Assembly: GCA_016290325.1 (NCBI GenBank) | Contig: JAEETL010000013.1 | Span: 1 to 64,000, forward strand | Source of the DNA: Muribaculaceae bacterium | Lineage (GTDB): Bacteria; Bacteroidota; Bacteroidia; Bacteroidales; Muribaculaceae | Direction: 5' to 3' | Length of the DNA: 64,000 nucleotides | Shown here: positions 36,531 to 43,454 of the stretch, piece after piece | Position numbering within the stretch: position 1 is the stretch's first letter | Layout: the number at the start of each line of letters is the position of its first letter | The notes under the pieces: generated by a model | Databases searched by the model: none | The model's input: only the letters and a program-made list of their open reading frames with translations | What the model was told of the DNA's origin: nothing | Made by a program: the position numbers and the translations under genes

Positions 36531-37856
36531 ATGGCAAGCATCAAGTTTATAATGGGTAAGCGGGGCGACGATGTTCGTGCCGACATAACACTGCGTTTGA
36601 CTATCAGCAACGCAAAGAAGGTACAAAGCAGGGTTAAAGGCGTTACGGTGTTCCGTAAGTATTGGAGCGACGCAAAGCAATGTAACGACACGTCGCGAAA
36701 GTTTATCAAGCCCTGGGAGCTTCAGGAAATGACCGCCATTAACAACACGCTCACGAGTTTATCGTCACATGTGAAGGGTCTAGCCGATGCCACCGACAAC
36801 GACATAATAACTAAAGATTGGCTAAACGACGCAATAGACCGCTACCTGCATCCCGAAAAGTACAAACCCAAAGAGGATCCCAAAGAGGAACCAATGACGC
36901 TCATAAAAGCCGTTAACAAGTTTATAGATGATGCGCCATCACGAATTATCCAATCCGGGCCACACAAAGGCAGGCAGATTGGACGTGCAACACGATACCA
37001 ATACAAGCAGATGCACAGTCATTTGATGGGCTTTTTGAAAAGCGAAGGTAAAGAAGATATTCTACTTTCTAAGGTCGATACGGATTTCTACAATAGATTT
37101 GTTACCTATCTTTACAGCCAGGGCCAGAAAATGAACACCGTCGGAAAGCACGTCAAGAACATCAAAGCAGCCATTAATGCACTACCGATGAAAGACCGTG
37201 TTAACTGCGAATTTACCGAGCGGAGAAAGTGCGTGAAGCTGTCCGAAAAGGTTGACAACATCTACCTGGACGAAACGGAACTGCAATCGCTTGCAGAACT
37301 CAATTTGACCGCTATACCCTACCTTGACCGAGTGCGTGACCAGTTCCTTGTGCTTGCATGGACGGGGCAAAGGTTTTCCGATCTTGACCAACTAGTAAAA
37401 GATAACATCCTTGAAGATGGATTGTGCAAGCGGTTTATCATCAAGCAAACCAAAACAAGTGAAACCGTTGAAATACCAATCTTGCCACAAGTGCAAGCGA
37501 TATTGGACAAGTATAACTACAAGATGCCTCGCGTTATCGACAACCAGGTGTTTAATCGTTTCATCAAAGAGGTTGCAAGGATGGCGGGCATTAACAGCAA
37601 GGTTAAAATTTCCCACACCGAGCAGAAAAAAGATGGTACAGCAGGAGAGGTAACCAGGACTTATGAGAAATGGGAAAAGGTAGCATCCCACACCGGGCGA
37701 AGGAGTTTTGTAACAAACCTGTTCATGCGTGGCATCGATGTTCTTGAAATCATGCGTATATCAGGACACCGTGATATAAGTGTATTTAAGGACTATATTA
37801 AGGCATCCAGGAGCGAAAACGCAAACAGTGTTTATAAACAATTTACTAACAACTAA
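36531..37856 (+). CDS. Tyrosine recombinase (integrase)
   Basis: 441 aa. Site-specific recombinase of the Bacteroidetes phage-integrase SAM-like class. N-terminal arm-binding domain (about 1-70), SAM-like core-binding domain (about 120-225), catalytic domain (about 245-430). Catalytic residues: Arg in LAWTGQRFSDL (about 284), His-x-x-Arg in SHTGRRSFVTN (about 385-388), His/Arg in SGHRDISVF (about 408), and Tyr in FKDYIKAS (about 417). Complete. It lies just inside the left att repeat and is the likely agent of integration into the tRNA gene. A short gene pair follows on the same strand. Confidence 0.95.
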   Translation: MASIKFIMGKRGDDVRADITLRLTISNAKKVQSRVKGVTVFRKYWSDAKQCNDTSRKFIKPWELQEMTAINNTLTSLSSHVKGLADATDNDIITKDWLNDAIDRYLHPEKYKPKEDPKEEPMTLIKAVNKFIDDAPSRIIQSGPHKGRQIGRATRYQYKQMHSHLMGFLKSEGKEDILLSKVDTDFYNRFVTYLYSQGQKMNTVGKHVKNIKAAINALPMKDRVNCEFTERRKCVKLSEKVDNIYLDETELQSLAELNLTAIPYLDRVRDQFLVLAWTGQRFSDLDQLVKDNILEDGLCKRFIIKQTKTSETVEIPILPQVQAILDKYNYKMPRVIDNQVFNRFIKEVARMAGINSKVKISHTEQKKDGTAGEVTRTYEKWEKVASHTGRRSFVTNLFMRGIDVLEIMRISGHRDISVFKDYIKASRSENANSVYKQFTNN

Positions 37857-37868
37857 TTTCAAAACATT

Positions 37869-37979
37869 ATGGAAGCAAAAACAAACTTATCCGCACAAGC
37901 GGAAATGATTGCAAGCCGCTTAATGCGCGACAAGCAGTTTAACGACATGGTAGCAACAGCGACTAAACGCAATGAATGA
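37869..37979 (+). CDS. Very small protein downstream of the integrase
   Basis: 36 aa, beginning MEAKTNLSAQAEMIASRLM and ending TKRNE. It starts 12 bp after the integrase stop, and its last 8 bp overlap the start of the next gene (ATGAATGAG), an arrangement typical of translational coupling. The sequence is helical and charged. Function unknown; a small regulator or an artefact are both possible. Confidence 0.5.
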   Translation: MEAKTNLSAQAEMIASRLMRDKQFNDMVATATKRNE

Positions 37980-38433
37980 GCGAATATGCGGGGAGTATGC
38001 TTTGCTTACTGGCCTTAGTCCCTGTGATGGTCTGCTATATGTGAACGGCCAAATATCAGCACATAGCAAGTCGCTCAAAGCACTGGTAGAGGTCTATGAA
38101 CAGCACCCAGGACAACGTGATCTAATCGAGGGATTTATAGACCACAAAACACAGCAAATCGCACTGTTGCGAAAGATGCAAACCGTATTAGCTAACAATA
38201 ATAACCAATTATTAAACTCAAAAACAATGGAGAGCGAAATTTATCACTATCAGGAAGAAGATTTCCTGAACAACAAGCGCGACATTGCAGACGCATTTTG
38301 CGCGCTTCATTTTGCGGATGGCTTATCCCCAAACCAACGTGAATCTATAAGCCACTGCTTATCGGTGCTAAATGATTTCCTTGAAGCAGTTCACGACGGA
38401 AAGACCATCGTATATCACGAGGGCGAAGACTAG
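37972..38433 (+). CDS. Unknown protein of the integrated element
   Basis: 153 aa, no recognised domain. The N-terminal half (MNERICGEYALLTGLSPCDG...) and C-terminal half (MESEIYHYQEEDFLNNKRDI...) are joined by a low-complexity Asn-rich linker (LANNNNQLLNSKT). The DNA of that linker looks like an AT-rich intergenic spacer, and the second half has its own ATG at 38227. This suggests two former genes fused in frame, or a real internal start. Followed by a bidirectional terminator. Confidence 0.6.
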   Translation: MNERICGEYALLTGLSPCDGLLYVNGQISAHSKSLKALVEVYEQHPGQRDLIEGFIDHKTQQIALLRKMQTVLANNNNQLLNSKTMESEIYHYQEEDFLNNKRDIADAFCALHFADGLSPNQRESISHCLSVLNDFLEAVHDGKTIVYHEGED

Positions 38434-38487
38434 CGTCGCAAGTACGATAATTATTTGATGCTGTCCGCTAGCCGGACATAATTACAA

Positions 38488-38522
38488 AAAAAAGGGGGTG
38501 CTATCACAGCAGCCCCTTTTTA
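38488..38522. terminator. Bidirectional intrinsic terminator
   Basis: AAAAAGGGGGTGCT pairs with AGCAGCCCCTTTTT around ATCAC. A's precede and T's follow, so it can serve both the plus-strand operon and the convergent minus-strand gene. A smaller TGTCCG/CGGACA hairpin lies just before it. Confidence 0.85.
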
Positions 38523-38523
38523 T

Positions 38524-38748
38524 TTACGATAGCAATGAAGAAATTATAATCTCAGTGCCTTTCACTTGTACTAGATTCAGCCGTTTTAGTCTTGCAAGCA
38601 GTTTGTCAGCCGCTTTTGCGTATGTACTAAAGTAGCCAGTCATGCAGGTCGCTAGCACCGTTGCGGCTACTGGCTTGCATCCATGAAAACCAGTGTACCA
38701 CTTGCAAAACATCCTCAAATCCTTGTCGGTAATATTTTCGATGTTCAT
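38524..38748 (-). CDS. Small unknown protein of the integrated element
   Basis: 74 aa, beginning MNIENITDKDLRMFCKWY. It carries a helix-turn-helix-like middle (TYAKAADKLLARLKRLNLVQVKGTEIIIS) that could be a compact winged helix, with the last strands as the wing. No family recognised. It is 200 bp downstream of the DUF3987 gene on the same strand; the gap is AT-rich and contains several GTAACC/GGTTAC words of possible regulatory meaning. Confidence 0.55.
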   Translation of the reverse strand: MNIENITDKDLRMFCKWYTGFHGCKPVAATVLATCMTGYFSTYAKAADKLLARLKRLNLVQVKGTEIIISSLLS

Positions 38749-38948
38749 TTTAATATTGTGTTATTGTGTGGTTACTAGGTTACAATAATATAACTAACTG
38801 ATAAACTGCAACTTATCCCGTAACCAGCGTGTAACCTCTTTTTGCCCCTGCTCATAGTGGCCACTAATAAGTGGTTACTGTTAGGTTACGGAATAAGTCA
38901 CTAATATTCAACTAATTAAGTTGATGTAACCATGTAACCTATAGTTTC

Positions 38949-40379
38949 TCATTTCCTGCCGTTCTTGACATTGGTTAGCCAGACCCGCCCCGATTCTCCA
39001 AGTTTAAGCGCATCCGCAAGCCTGGATATTACCGCACTTGGGTAATGATAAAACAAATATCTCATTGTTTCGGTCTTATTTGGGGTGTTCTCTTCAGGAC
39101 GCAATAGTTTGACTGCTGCGGATATTTGCTGTTGCACGAAGAACTGCGTTATTTCCGTGGCATATCGCATAACAGGGGCAGTGATTGTTCTATCTCCATT
39201 TAACACCGCTAACGCGGCTACGGTACGATATAAAGTATATGTCGCCTTATGCCAGAGCGCGGCTTCGGTCTCAGCGAGTTGGCCTTCTGAATCTAAGGCG
39301 GCATCTTCCATTTCAGCCCAATATTCCTCTGCTTTTTCTCTCCATGTCGTCGCTTCGGATCGCTCTACGATAACAATATCGTCAATGTGCAGAAGACGCT
39401 CTACAAGTCGATCCCAGTTCTTTTTGGTTTCGGGCTTAATGATTGATTTGCGCTTCTTTCCTTTTCTGCGATAAACATAGACCGGGGAAAAACGTTCAAA
39501 GAGGCCATCGTCGTTTAACAGCAGCGGTTTCATAATGCGTTCGTACGTTCTCGGCTGTGTGGTGGCAAACAGGGTACAAGCTGGTTTTTTTATTCTAAAC
39601 GTTCCCCTTCCCATTGTCGTTACCTTTGTTGTGATTTGTGAATAGATGCTCTCCAAATGACCGAGCATTTGCTCGTTACCACTCTTGGAATACCTGCCCC
39701 AGTTTCCCGCCATTGTAGCGAACTCATCAAGATAGAGACATCCTTCTCCGTTGTTATCGGCAAGTTGTTTGAGGAAAGCTTCATCGGTGACGCTCTGTAT
39801 AATACGTTGCCTGAACTTTGGTGCGGGGCCTTGCTTCTTGATCTTCATCCACTCGGCCAACTCATCGTTATATCGTTCTTCTTCTTCATCGTCATATTTC
39901 TCGAAGGTTTCAAAGAAAAAATATGAAGGAGAGGTTTTGCCGACTGATTTAAGACCGATAACGATTGGCCATATGGTTGGATAATTCGGATAATTATCGA
40001 TTATGGATTTTGCTTTCTTGCCTATTGCCGCACATACCGCTGCAAGTGCAGCGACAGCAGGAATCGTTGGATTACACCAGTAACCGTCGGCTACATCATT
40101 GATGATGTCTTGGAGTTCCTGGGGCAAACCCCAAAGTGGGAACTCTTTCAAGTCCTCAGATGATGGTGGGAAATCGAGTGAGTCCCGCTCTTTAGCCGCT
40201 TTGCCGTTAATCACGGCCATAAAAGGAGTGCGGCTTTTATTTACTTTTGTCGCTTCGAAAATACCTTGTGTAACATTTTCGACTCCATGCTTGCCAGTGC
40301 CAAAATTTTGCACTATATTTGCATCGTAATTCTTCTCCAACTCTGCGGCCTCATGGGTCGCTTTTTTTGTTTCTTCCAT
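38949..40379 (-). CDS. DUF3987 family helicase/primase-like ATPase
   Basis: 476 aa. DUF3987 proteins are P-loop ATPases found in replication modules of Bacteroidetes integrative elements. Walker A is GLKSVGKTS (about 147-155); Walker B is GCLYLDEFATMAG (about 217-229). Sensor-like ATTQPRTYERIM follows (about 272). The N-terminal region contains the DUF3987 signature PxELQDIINDVADGYWCNPTIPAVAALAA. It starts 8 bp after the HTH gene on the minus strand, the standard HTH-DUF3987 arrangement. Its likely job is unwinding or priming element DNA after excision; this is inferred from family context. Confidence 0.88.
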   Translation of the reverse strand: MEETKKATHEAAELEKNYDANIVQNFGTGKHGVENVTQGIFEATKVNKSRTPFMAVINGKAAKERDSLDFPPSSEDLKEFPLWGLPQELQDIINDVADGYWCNPTIPAVAALAAVCAAIGKKAKSIIDNYPNYPTIWPIVIGLKSVGKTSPSYFFFETFEKYDDEEEERYNDELAEWMKIKKQGPAPKFRQRIIQSVTDEAFLKQLADNNGEGCLYLDEFATMAGNWGRYSKSGNEQMLGHLESIYSQITTKVTTMGRGTFRIKKPACTLFATTQPRTYERIMKPLLLNDDGLFERFSPVYVYRRKGKKRKSIIKPETKKNWDRLVERLLHIDDIVIVERSEATTWREKAEEYWAEMEDAALDSEGQLAETEAALWHKATYTLYRTVAALAVLNGDRTITAPVMRYATEITQFFVQQQISAAVKLLRPEENTPNKTETMRYLFYHYPSAVISRLADALKLGESGRVWLTNVKNGRK

Positions 40380-40386
40380 AGTTAAT

Positions 40387-40698
40387 TTATTTATTGACGG
40401 AGTTAGTGAATTGCCGCAAAAGTTCGACAGGATAAAGCACTCGACGACCTGCGCGGGTTGGTGTCAAGTAACCTACCTTTTCCCAATTCGCAAGCGTCTG
40501 AACTGAGACGTGAAGATACTTTGCCGCCTCACTGCGGGTAAGCATCTCCGAAGAACTCTCTGCGACCTGTGTGTTTGATGATGAATACCGCTCCATCGCG
40601 GCTGTAACTGCGTTGGTAACAAGCTGCTCCAAGTCGTCAGTCGCAATTTGATAAACCAATATCGGCTGTGCGTTTAAGTGTGTTGTCTTATTTGACAT
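40387..40698 (-). CDS. Helix-turn-helix excisionase-like protein
   Basis: 103 aa. The C-terminal half is a MerR/HTH_17 domain: EMLTRSEAAKYLHVSVQTLANWEKVGYLTPTRAGRRVLYPVELLRQF. In Bacteroidales elements such proteins act as recombination directionality factors or regulators. The N-terminal half (YQIATDDLEQLVTNAVTAAMER) is a helical oligomerisation-type segment. The following DUF3987 gene starts 8 bp after its stop, so they form an operon. Confidence 0.88.
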   Translation of the reverse strand: MSNKTTHLNAQPILVYQIATDDLEQLVTNAVTAAMERYSSSNTQVAESSSEMLTRSEAAKYLHVSVQTLANWEKVGYLTPTRAGRRVLYPVELLRQFTNSVNK

Positions 40699-40717
40699 AT
40701 TTCTTGTATTTCTTAAT

Positions 40718-40739
40718 GGGGGTGAGGCTGTTCACCCCC
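40718..40739 (-). terminator. Hairpin between element genes
   Basis: GGGGGTGA pairs with TCACCCCC around 6 nt. On the minus strand it lies between the 40848-41261 gene and the HTH gene, so it may separate two transcripts. Confidence 0.5.
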
Positions 40740-40847
40740 TTGTTAATAATCGTTTGTTTTTCGGTTTATGGCAATTTGATAGAATAATCGCCAAAATACC
40801 GATAAAGTGCCAAATAATCCTCCTTTTTAAGCCCTAAAACTAGGTTT

Positions 40848-41261
40848 TTAAGTGTCGTTTTGCTTTTTCTCCATGACTTGAAACGCTTTTTCCGTAAAAA
40901 AATATGTTCCTGGCTGTCCTACTCTTTCACTCACGAAACCTTGTGCAAGTAATTGAGCAAAAGCCCATTGCGCAACCGCTTCACGCATCTTAGCGGGTAA
41001 CAAAGATGTCGAAGCGCGTGGATGTGCAAAACACTCCCGCAGTTCACTCTCGGTGTGTTGATGCCTGTTCGCATCGTGCTTCCAATCAAAATCGGGATCC
41101 TCATCGAGTTGCCGATAGTGATAGTCTAGAATGTCTTTTACCAGCCGTTTGAGATCTGGCAGGCCAAAGGATAACGAAAACATGATTTCCCTTGAGCCGT
41201 TGTTGATTCTTCGATTTCGTGTAATCATCGCGCCGTAGTTTTTAAAGGAATCGTGATTCAA
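40848..41261 (-). CDS. Unknown protein of the integrated element
   Basis: 137 aa; its start overlaps the end of the coiled-coil gene by 20 bp, unless the ATG at 41228 is used. The C-terminal part (MREAVAQWAFAQLLAQGFVSERVGQPGTYFFTEKAFQVM) looks like a winged-helix domain: a helix, a recognition helix and a wing. I recognise no family. Its place upstream of the HTH/DUF3987 operon suggests a regulatory or replication role, but this is a guess. Confidence 0.6.
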   Translation of the reverse strand: MNHDSFKNYGAMITRNRRINNGSREIMFSLSFGLPDLKRLVKDILDYHYRQLDEDPDFDWKHDANRHQHTESELRECFAHPRASTSLLPAKMREAVAQWAFAQLLAQGFVSERVGQPGTYFFTEKAFQVMEKKQNDT

Positions 41262-41427
41262 GTTCTTGTGCTGCCTGCTCGTCCCTCACGCGCTTTTCCT
41301 CAAGATGCTGGATATATTCCTCAATATTGAATGAACCGTGCTTGATTGCGTCAAGTTCAAGTTTAAGTGCATCACGTTCTGCGGTAATGTTCGCAAGTTG
41401 TTCCTGAAGCTGTTCTATCTCGTTCAT
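41242..41427 (-). CDS. Short coiled-coil protein
   Basis: 61 aa, almost entirely a predicted coiled coil (MNEIEQLQEQLANITAERDA... then HLEEKRVRDEQAAQELESRF). It sits 20 bp after the 41448-42086 gene and overlaps the next start by 20 bp, so it is part of the same translation unit. Function unknown. Confidence 0.6.
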   Translation of the reverse strand: MNEIEQLQEQLANITAERDALKLELDAIKHGSFNIEEYIQHLEEKRVRDEQAAQELESRFL

Positions 41428-41447
41428 CTTTGTAAAAAATTATAGTG

Positions 41448-42086
41448 TTAGTAATAAAGTTCTTTAACCTTTTGCGGTGCAATGACCTTACCGCCAATCG
41501 TCCGGCTTGAAAGCAACATGGAGCGATTTATCCAGGACTCATAAAGCTGGTTTTCGCTCATCCGCGACAGCATTACAAGCGGGCAGTCTTTGACTTGGTG
41601 CTGCTGCTCAAAACTCCTCAGAGCTTCAACTGCTGACCTCATTTCTGCAATGAGCCGCCAATGTTCCTCGGCTAGCGGTGGCACTGTCCTTGTTGACTTT
41701 TGTTGTGCAATAGCATCTACCTGCTCATCAGCAAGATGGTAGTTAAGGCCATCTTGATCGGGCAGCCAATCAAGTTCCGGGCAGTCGTGGAGGATGCCGT
41801 CAATTTTGAGAACTGCTCGTTCCGATTTTGCCTTGATTGCTCGCCAGGGGGCAAGCCTTGATTCTCGCTCTGCTGCTGTGAGGCTCTTGTCAGCCCGCAC
41901 CAGGGCTATACGGTTGCCTAACTGCTCGCGCAACCAGTCAGCGTCAACGATGTTACCTAGTGCGGTAGGTACGTCCAATTCAGGGATAGAGCGCAATTTC
42001 GTCACAGCATCCCTTAGTGTTGCTTCCGCGCTTCGAATGGCGGTTACAGCATCTTTTTTTTCTTTCGCTAAAATAATTTCTGCCAT
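41448..42086 (-). CDS. Unknown helical protein, first gene of the minus-strand element operon
   Basis: 212 aa, helical and charged, opening MAEIILAKEKKDAVTAIRSAEATL. Two helical regions (about 5-95 and 125-170) flank a middle segment with WLPDQDGLNYHLADEQVDA. No known domain. A -7 element (TACCTTTG on the minus strand, 42117-42124) lies 30 bp upstream. First gene of a tight run with the coiled-coil gene and the 40848-41261 gene. Confidence 0.6.
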   Translation of the reverse strand: MAEIILAKEKKDAVTAIRSAEATLRDAVTKLRSIPELDVPTALGNIVDADWLREQLGNRIALVRADKSLTAAERESRLAPWRAIKAKSERAVLKIDGILHDCPELDWLPDQDGLNYHLADEQVDAIAQQKSTRTVPPLAEEHWRLIAEMRSAVEALRSFEQQHQVKDCPLVMLSRMSENQLYESWINRSMLLSSRTIGGKVIAPQKVKELYY

Positions 42087-42116
42087 AGTTTCTTTTGAAA
42101 AAAATTATTACTGCTG

Positions 42117-42124
42117 CAAAGGTA
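42117..42124 (-). promoter_or_regulatory. -7 promoter element of the element's minus-strand operon
   Basis: Minus strand TACCTTTG, 30 bp before the ATG at 42086. No -33 box at about 20 bp. Confidence 0.5.
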
Positions 42125-42239
42125 TATCGAGCCAAATAATTTTTGTGGAAACGCTTCCGTCGTTGCATTTCGTTTCCACTCGCAAACGAAAAATAATTAT
42201 TTGTCGTATGTCACACACATTAAATATATAGTGCTGATT

Positions 42240-42271
42240 TTTGTGTAATTCATTGATTTTTGCTAAATTTG
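42240..42271 (+). promoter_or_regulatory. Promoter of the element's small RNA candidate
   Basis: TTTG (42240-42243), 20 bp, TAAATTTG (42264-42271): both boxes at ideal spacing, although no protein gene follows. Confidence 0.7.
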
Positions 42272-42276
42272 CGATG

Positions 42277-42364
42277 CTGGTCAAAGAGGCCAGTTAATTT
42301 GAAAGGGATTTGTGTGGCTCTCGACACCGCTGGGCATGGGTTTACCTGTCGGGCGGTTTTTTTT
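42277..42364 (+). ncRNA. Small RNA candidate of the integrated element (~88 nt)
   Basis: Begins 6 bp after a consensus promoter and ends in a hairpin (ACCGC/GCGGT closing an inner GGCA/TGTC stem) directly followed by eight T's (42357-42364). A 5' hairpin (CTGGTC/GGCCAG, 42277-42293) is also present. No ribosome-binding site or credible reading frame lies within. It is divergent from the minus-strand element operon, so a regulatory role on that operon, or replication/excision control, is plausible. Family unknown. Confidence 0.6.
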
Positions 42365-42522
42365 GATTGTGGTTACTGAGTTGGTAATCCCTTTGCAACA
42401 GCAAACGTAAAAAATGAAAAAAATAAAAAATCTCGGTGGGGGGTCACATTGTTGGGCAATTTCCCCATTTGGGGGTGTAGGGGGTCTATCGAGAAAACCA
42501 AGCGACTACGACAGCGACACAC

Positions 42523-42552
42523 CAGGTCGTATCAGGTCACATCAGGTCGCAC
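42523..42552. repeat. Iteron-like direct repeats, 3 x 10 bp
   Basis: Three adjacent 10-bp units CAGGTCGTAT, CAGGTCACAT, CAGGTCGCAC (core CAGGTC). They could be binding sites for the replication protein, excisionase or integrase. Confidence 0.6.
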
Positions 42553-42697
42553 CGAAGCCAGTAACGGTGCTATTATTGCGTTCATCGGCTGTTGTAGTAT
42601 GAGGCCATTGTTAATGACCTCACAGCACACCAAGCGGCAGGGGCTTGCAGGGCAAAAATAGACCCCAAAACGCAGCAACTTTAATAAAAGTGATAAA

Positions 42698-42717
42698 TTT
42701 GTGAAACTTTTCACAAA
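42698..42717. repeat. Perfect inverted repeat near the right end of the element
   Basis: TTTGTGAAA, 2 bp, TTTCACAAA. The same 9-bp word occurs at 36451-36459 inside the left end, so it may be an integrase arm site. A minus-strand -7-like TACCTTTG (42720-42727) directly abuts it, so it might also be an operator. Confidence 0.55.
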
Positions 42718-42737
42718 GGCAAAGGTATAAAATAATT

Positions 42738-42766
42738 GCTAACCACCTAATATATAAGTAGTTAGC
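42738..42766 (-). terminator. Hairpin after the tRNA, supplied by the element
   Basis: GCTAACCACCT and AGTAGTTAGC form a stem (one mismatch/wobble) 10 bp beyond the tRNA CCA end; on the minus strand AATTATTTTAT follows. It lies inside the element, so insertion appears to have replaced the native tRNA terminator. Confidence 0.5.
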
Positions 42767-42775
42767 AAAATATAG

Positions 42776-42852
42776 TGGTGGTCCCACTTGGGCTTGAACC
42801 AAGGACTCCCTGATTATGAGTCAGGTGCTCTAACCAACTGAGCTATAGGACC
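42776..42852 (-). tRNA. tRNA with CAU anticodon (Met elongator or Ile2), CCA encoded
   Basis: A full cloverleaf on the minus strand. Acceptor GGTCCTA pairs with TGGGACC (one wobble). D arm GCTC...GAGC. Anticodon arm CCTGA-CTCATAA-TCAGG, giving CAU. T arm CTTGG-TTCAAGC-CCAAG. Discriminator A at 42779 and encoded CCA at 42776-42778. Elongator Met and lysidine-type Ile2 share this anticodon; I cannot decide between them. The gene carries the insertion site of the integrated element in its 3' end but remains intact. Promoter with both boxes is at 42894-42923. Confidence 0.93.
42778..42791. repeat. Right attachment-site repeat (att), inside the tRNA 3' end
   Basis: GTGGTCCCACTTGG, identical to 36332-36345. 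Confidence 0.8.
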
Positions 42853-42893
42853 TGTCAGGAGAGGGCATCAGATGCCGACATCCTAAGCGGGTG

Positions 42894-42923
42894 CAAAGAT
42901 ACAAAACTTTTGGAAATCGGCAA
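42894..42923 (-). promoter_or_regulatory. tRNA promoter
   Basis: Minus strand TTG (42921-42923), 19 bp, TATCTTTG (42894-42901), 42 bp before the tRNA 5' end. Confidence 0.75.
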
Positions 42924-43069
42924 GACTTGACAGGGCGTTTTATTGTTTTTGAAATATGCAAACATCAAAAAAATGGCATATTTGAGACGTAAAACACTAA
43001 TTTATGGGTTTTTCACATTTTTTAAACCTTTAATTTTTTCCATTAAAGAAATATTTAGTTAATTTGCAA

Positions 43070-43202
43070 CCATAAAAGTAATAGGCAATATGGCAAATAT
43101 GCCAACAGTAAAGAGAAAATGCTTTTATGGGGTAAATATAGTTTTCAAGTATTAGTAATTATGAGGGTCTCAGCAGTGATTGCCTAGACCTCTCTTTTTT
43201 TT
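43070..43202 (+). ncRNA. Structured non-coding RNA candidate (~135 nt)
   Basis: No reading frame, but dense complementarity. A perfect 9-bp stem P1 (CCATAAAAG 43070-43078 with CTTTTATGG 43122-43130). A perfect 8-bp pairing of TAGGCAAT (43082-43089) with ATTGCCTA (43179-43186), which would be a loop-loop or pseudoknot interaction. A terminator hairpin GAGGGTCT/AGACCTCTC (43163-43194) runs into eight T's (43195-43202). A weak -7-like TTAATTTG (43059-43066) lies just upstream. A Bacteroidales-1/6S-like RNA is one possibility, but I cannot show the 6S rod; class undetermined. Confidence 0.6.
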
Positions 43203-43278
43203 AGTACCTTTCTTCTCTCGCTGCCCGCGTCTATTTTTATTTTAGCATGAGTTCGACGAAAATTAAGTGACGTCTATT

Positions 43279-43411
43279 AACTCCTCCCCTAAGCTAGGGG
43301 AGGTGGTGCAAAGCGCCGGAGGAGTATGATTTGTCCTCGTATTATAATCTTTGATAGTATCAACGCCCCCGCCGCTTTCGCGGCACCCCCTCTTATCTAA
43401 GAGGTGGAGTT
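43279..43411. repeat. MITE-like intergenic repeat element (~133 bp)
   Basis: Terminal inverted repeats AACTCC/GGAGTT bound a set of hairpins: CCTCCCCTA-AGC-TAGGGGAGG, GCCGC-TTTC-GCGGC and CCTCTTA-TC-TAAGAGG. This architecture matches the dispersed GC-rich palindromic elements seen between genes in many gut bacteria. Only one copy is in this window, so dispersal is not shown here. Confidence 0.65.
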
Positions 43412-43454
43412 GCTAACGCCTTGATTGATAAACAACAAATTCATCAAACTCACG

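Larger units (their letters stand above)
36332..42791. mobile_element. tRNA-integrated element, ~6.45 kb, with tyrosine recombinase
   Basis: The 14-bp sequence GTGGTCCCACTTGG occurs at 36332-36345 and again at 42778-42791, where it is the 3' end of the CAU-anticodon tRNA gene (discriminator base, acceptor strand and part of the T arm). The copies bracket a tyrosine recombinase at the left end, a HTH excisionase-like protein, a DUF3987 ATPase and unknown small genes. The bracketed DNA is visibly more AT-rich than its flanks. No relaxase, coupling protein or conjugation gene is seen. It resembles the replication/integration half of small Bacteroidales integrative elements, or a phage satellite; neither is proven. 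Confidence 0.85.

Noticed and set aside
42414-42602. 62-codon frame at the element's right end
   Set aside because: Low-complexity start, crosses the iteron-like repeats, no ribosome-binding site and no recognised domain.
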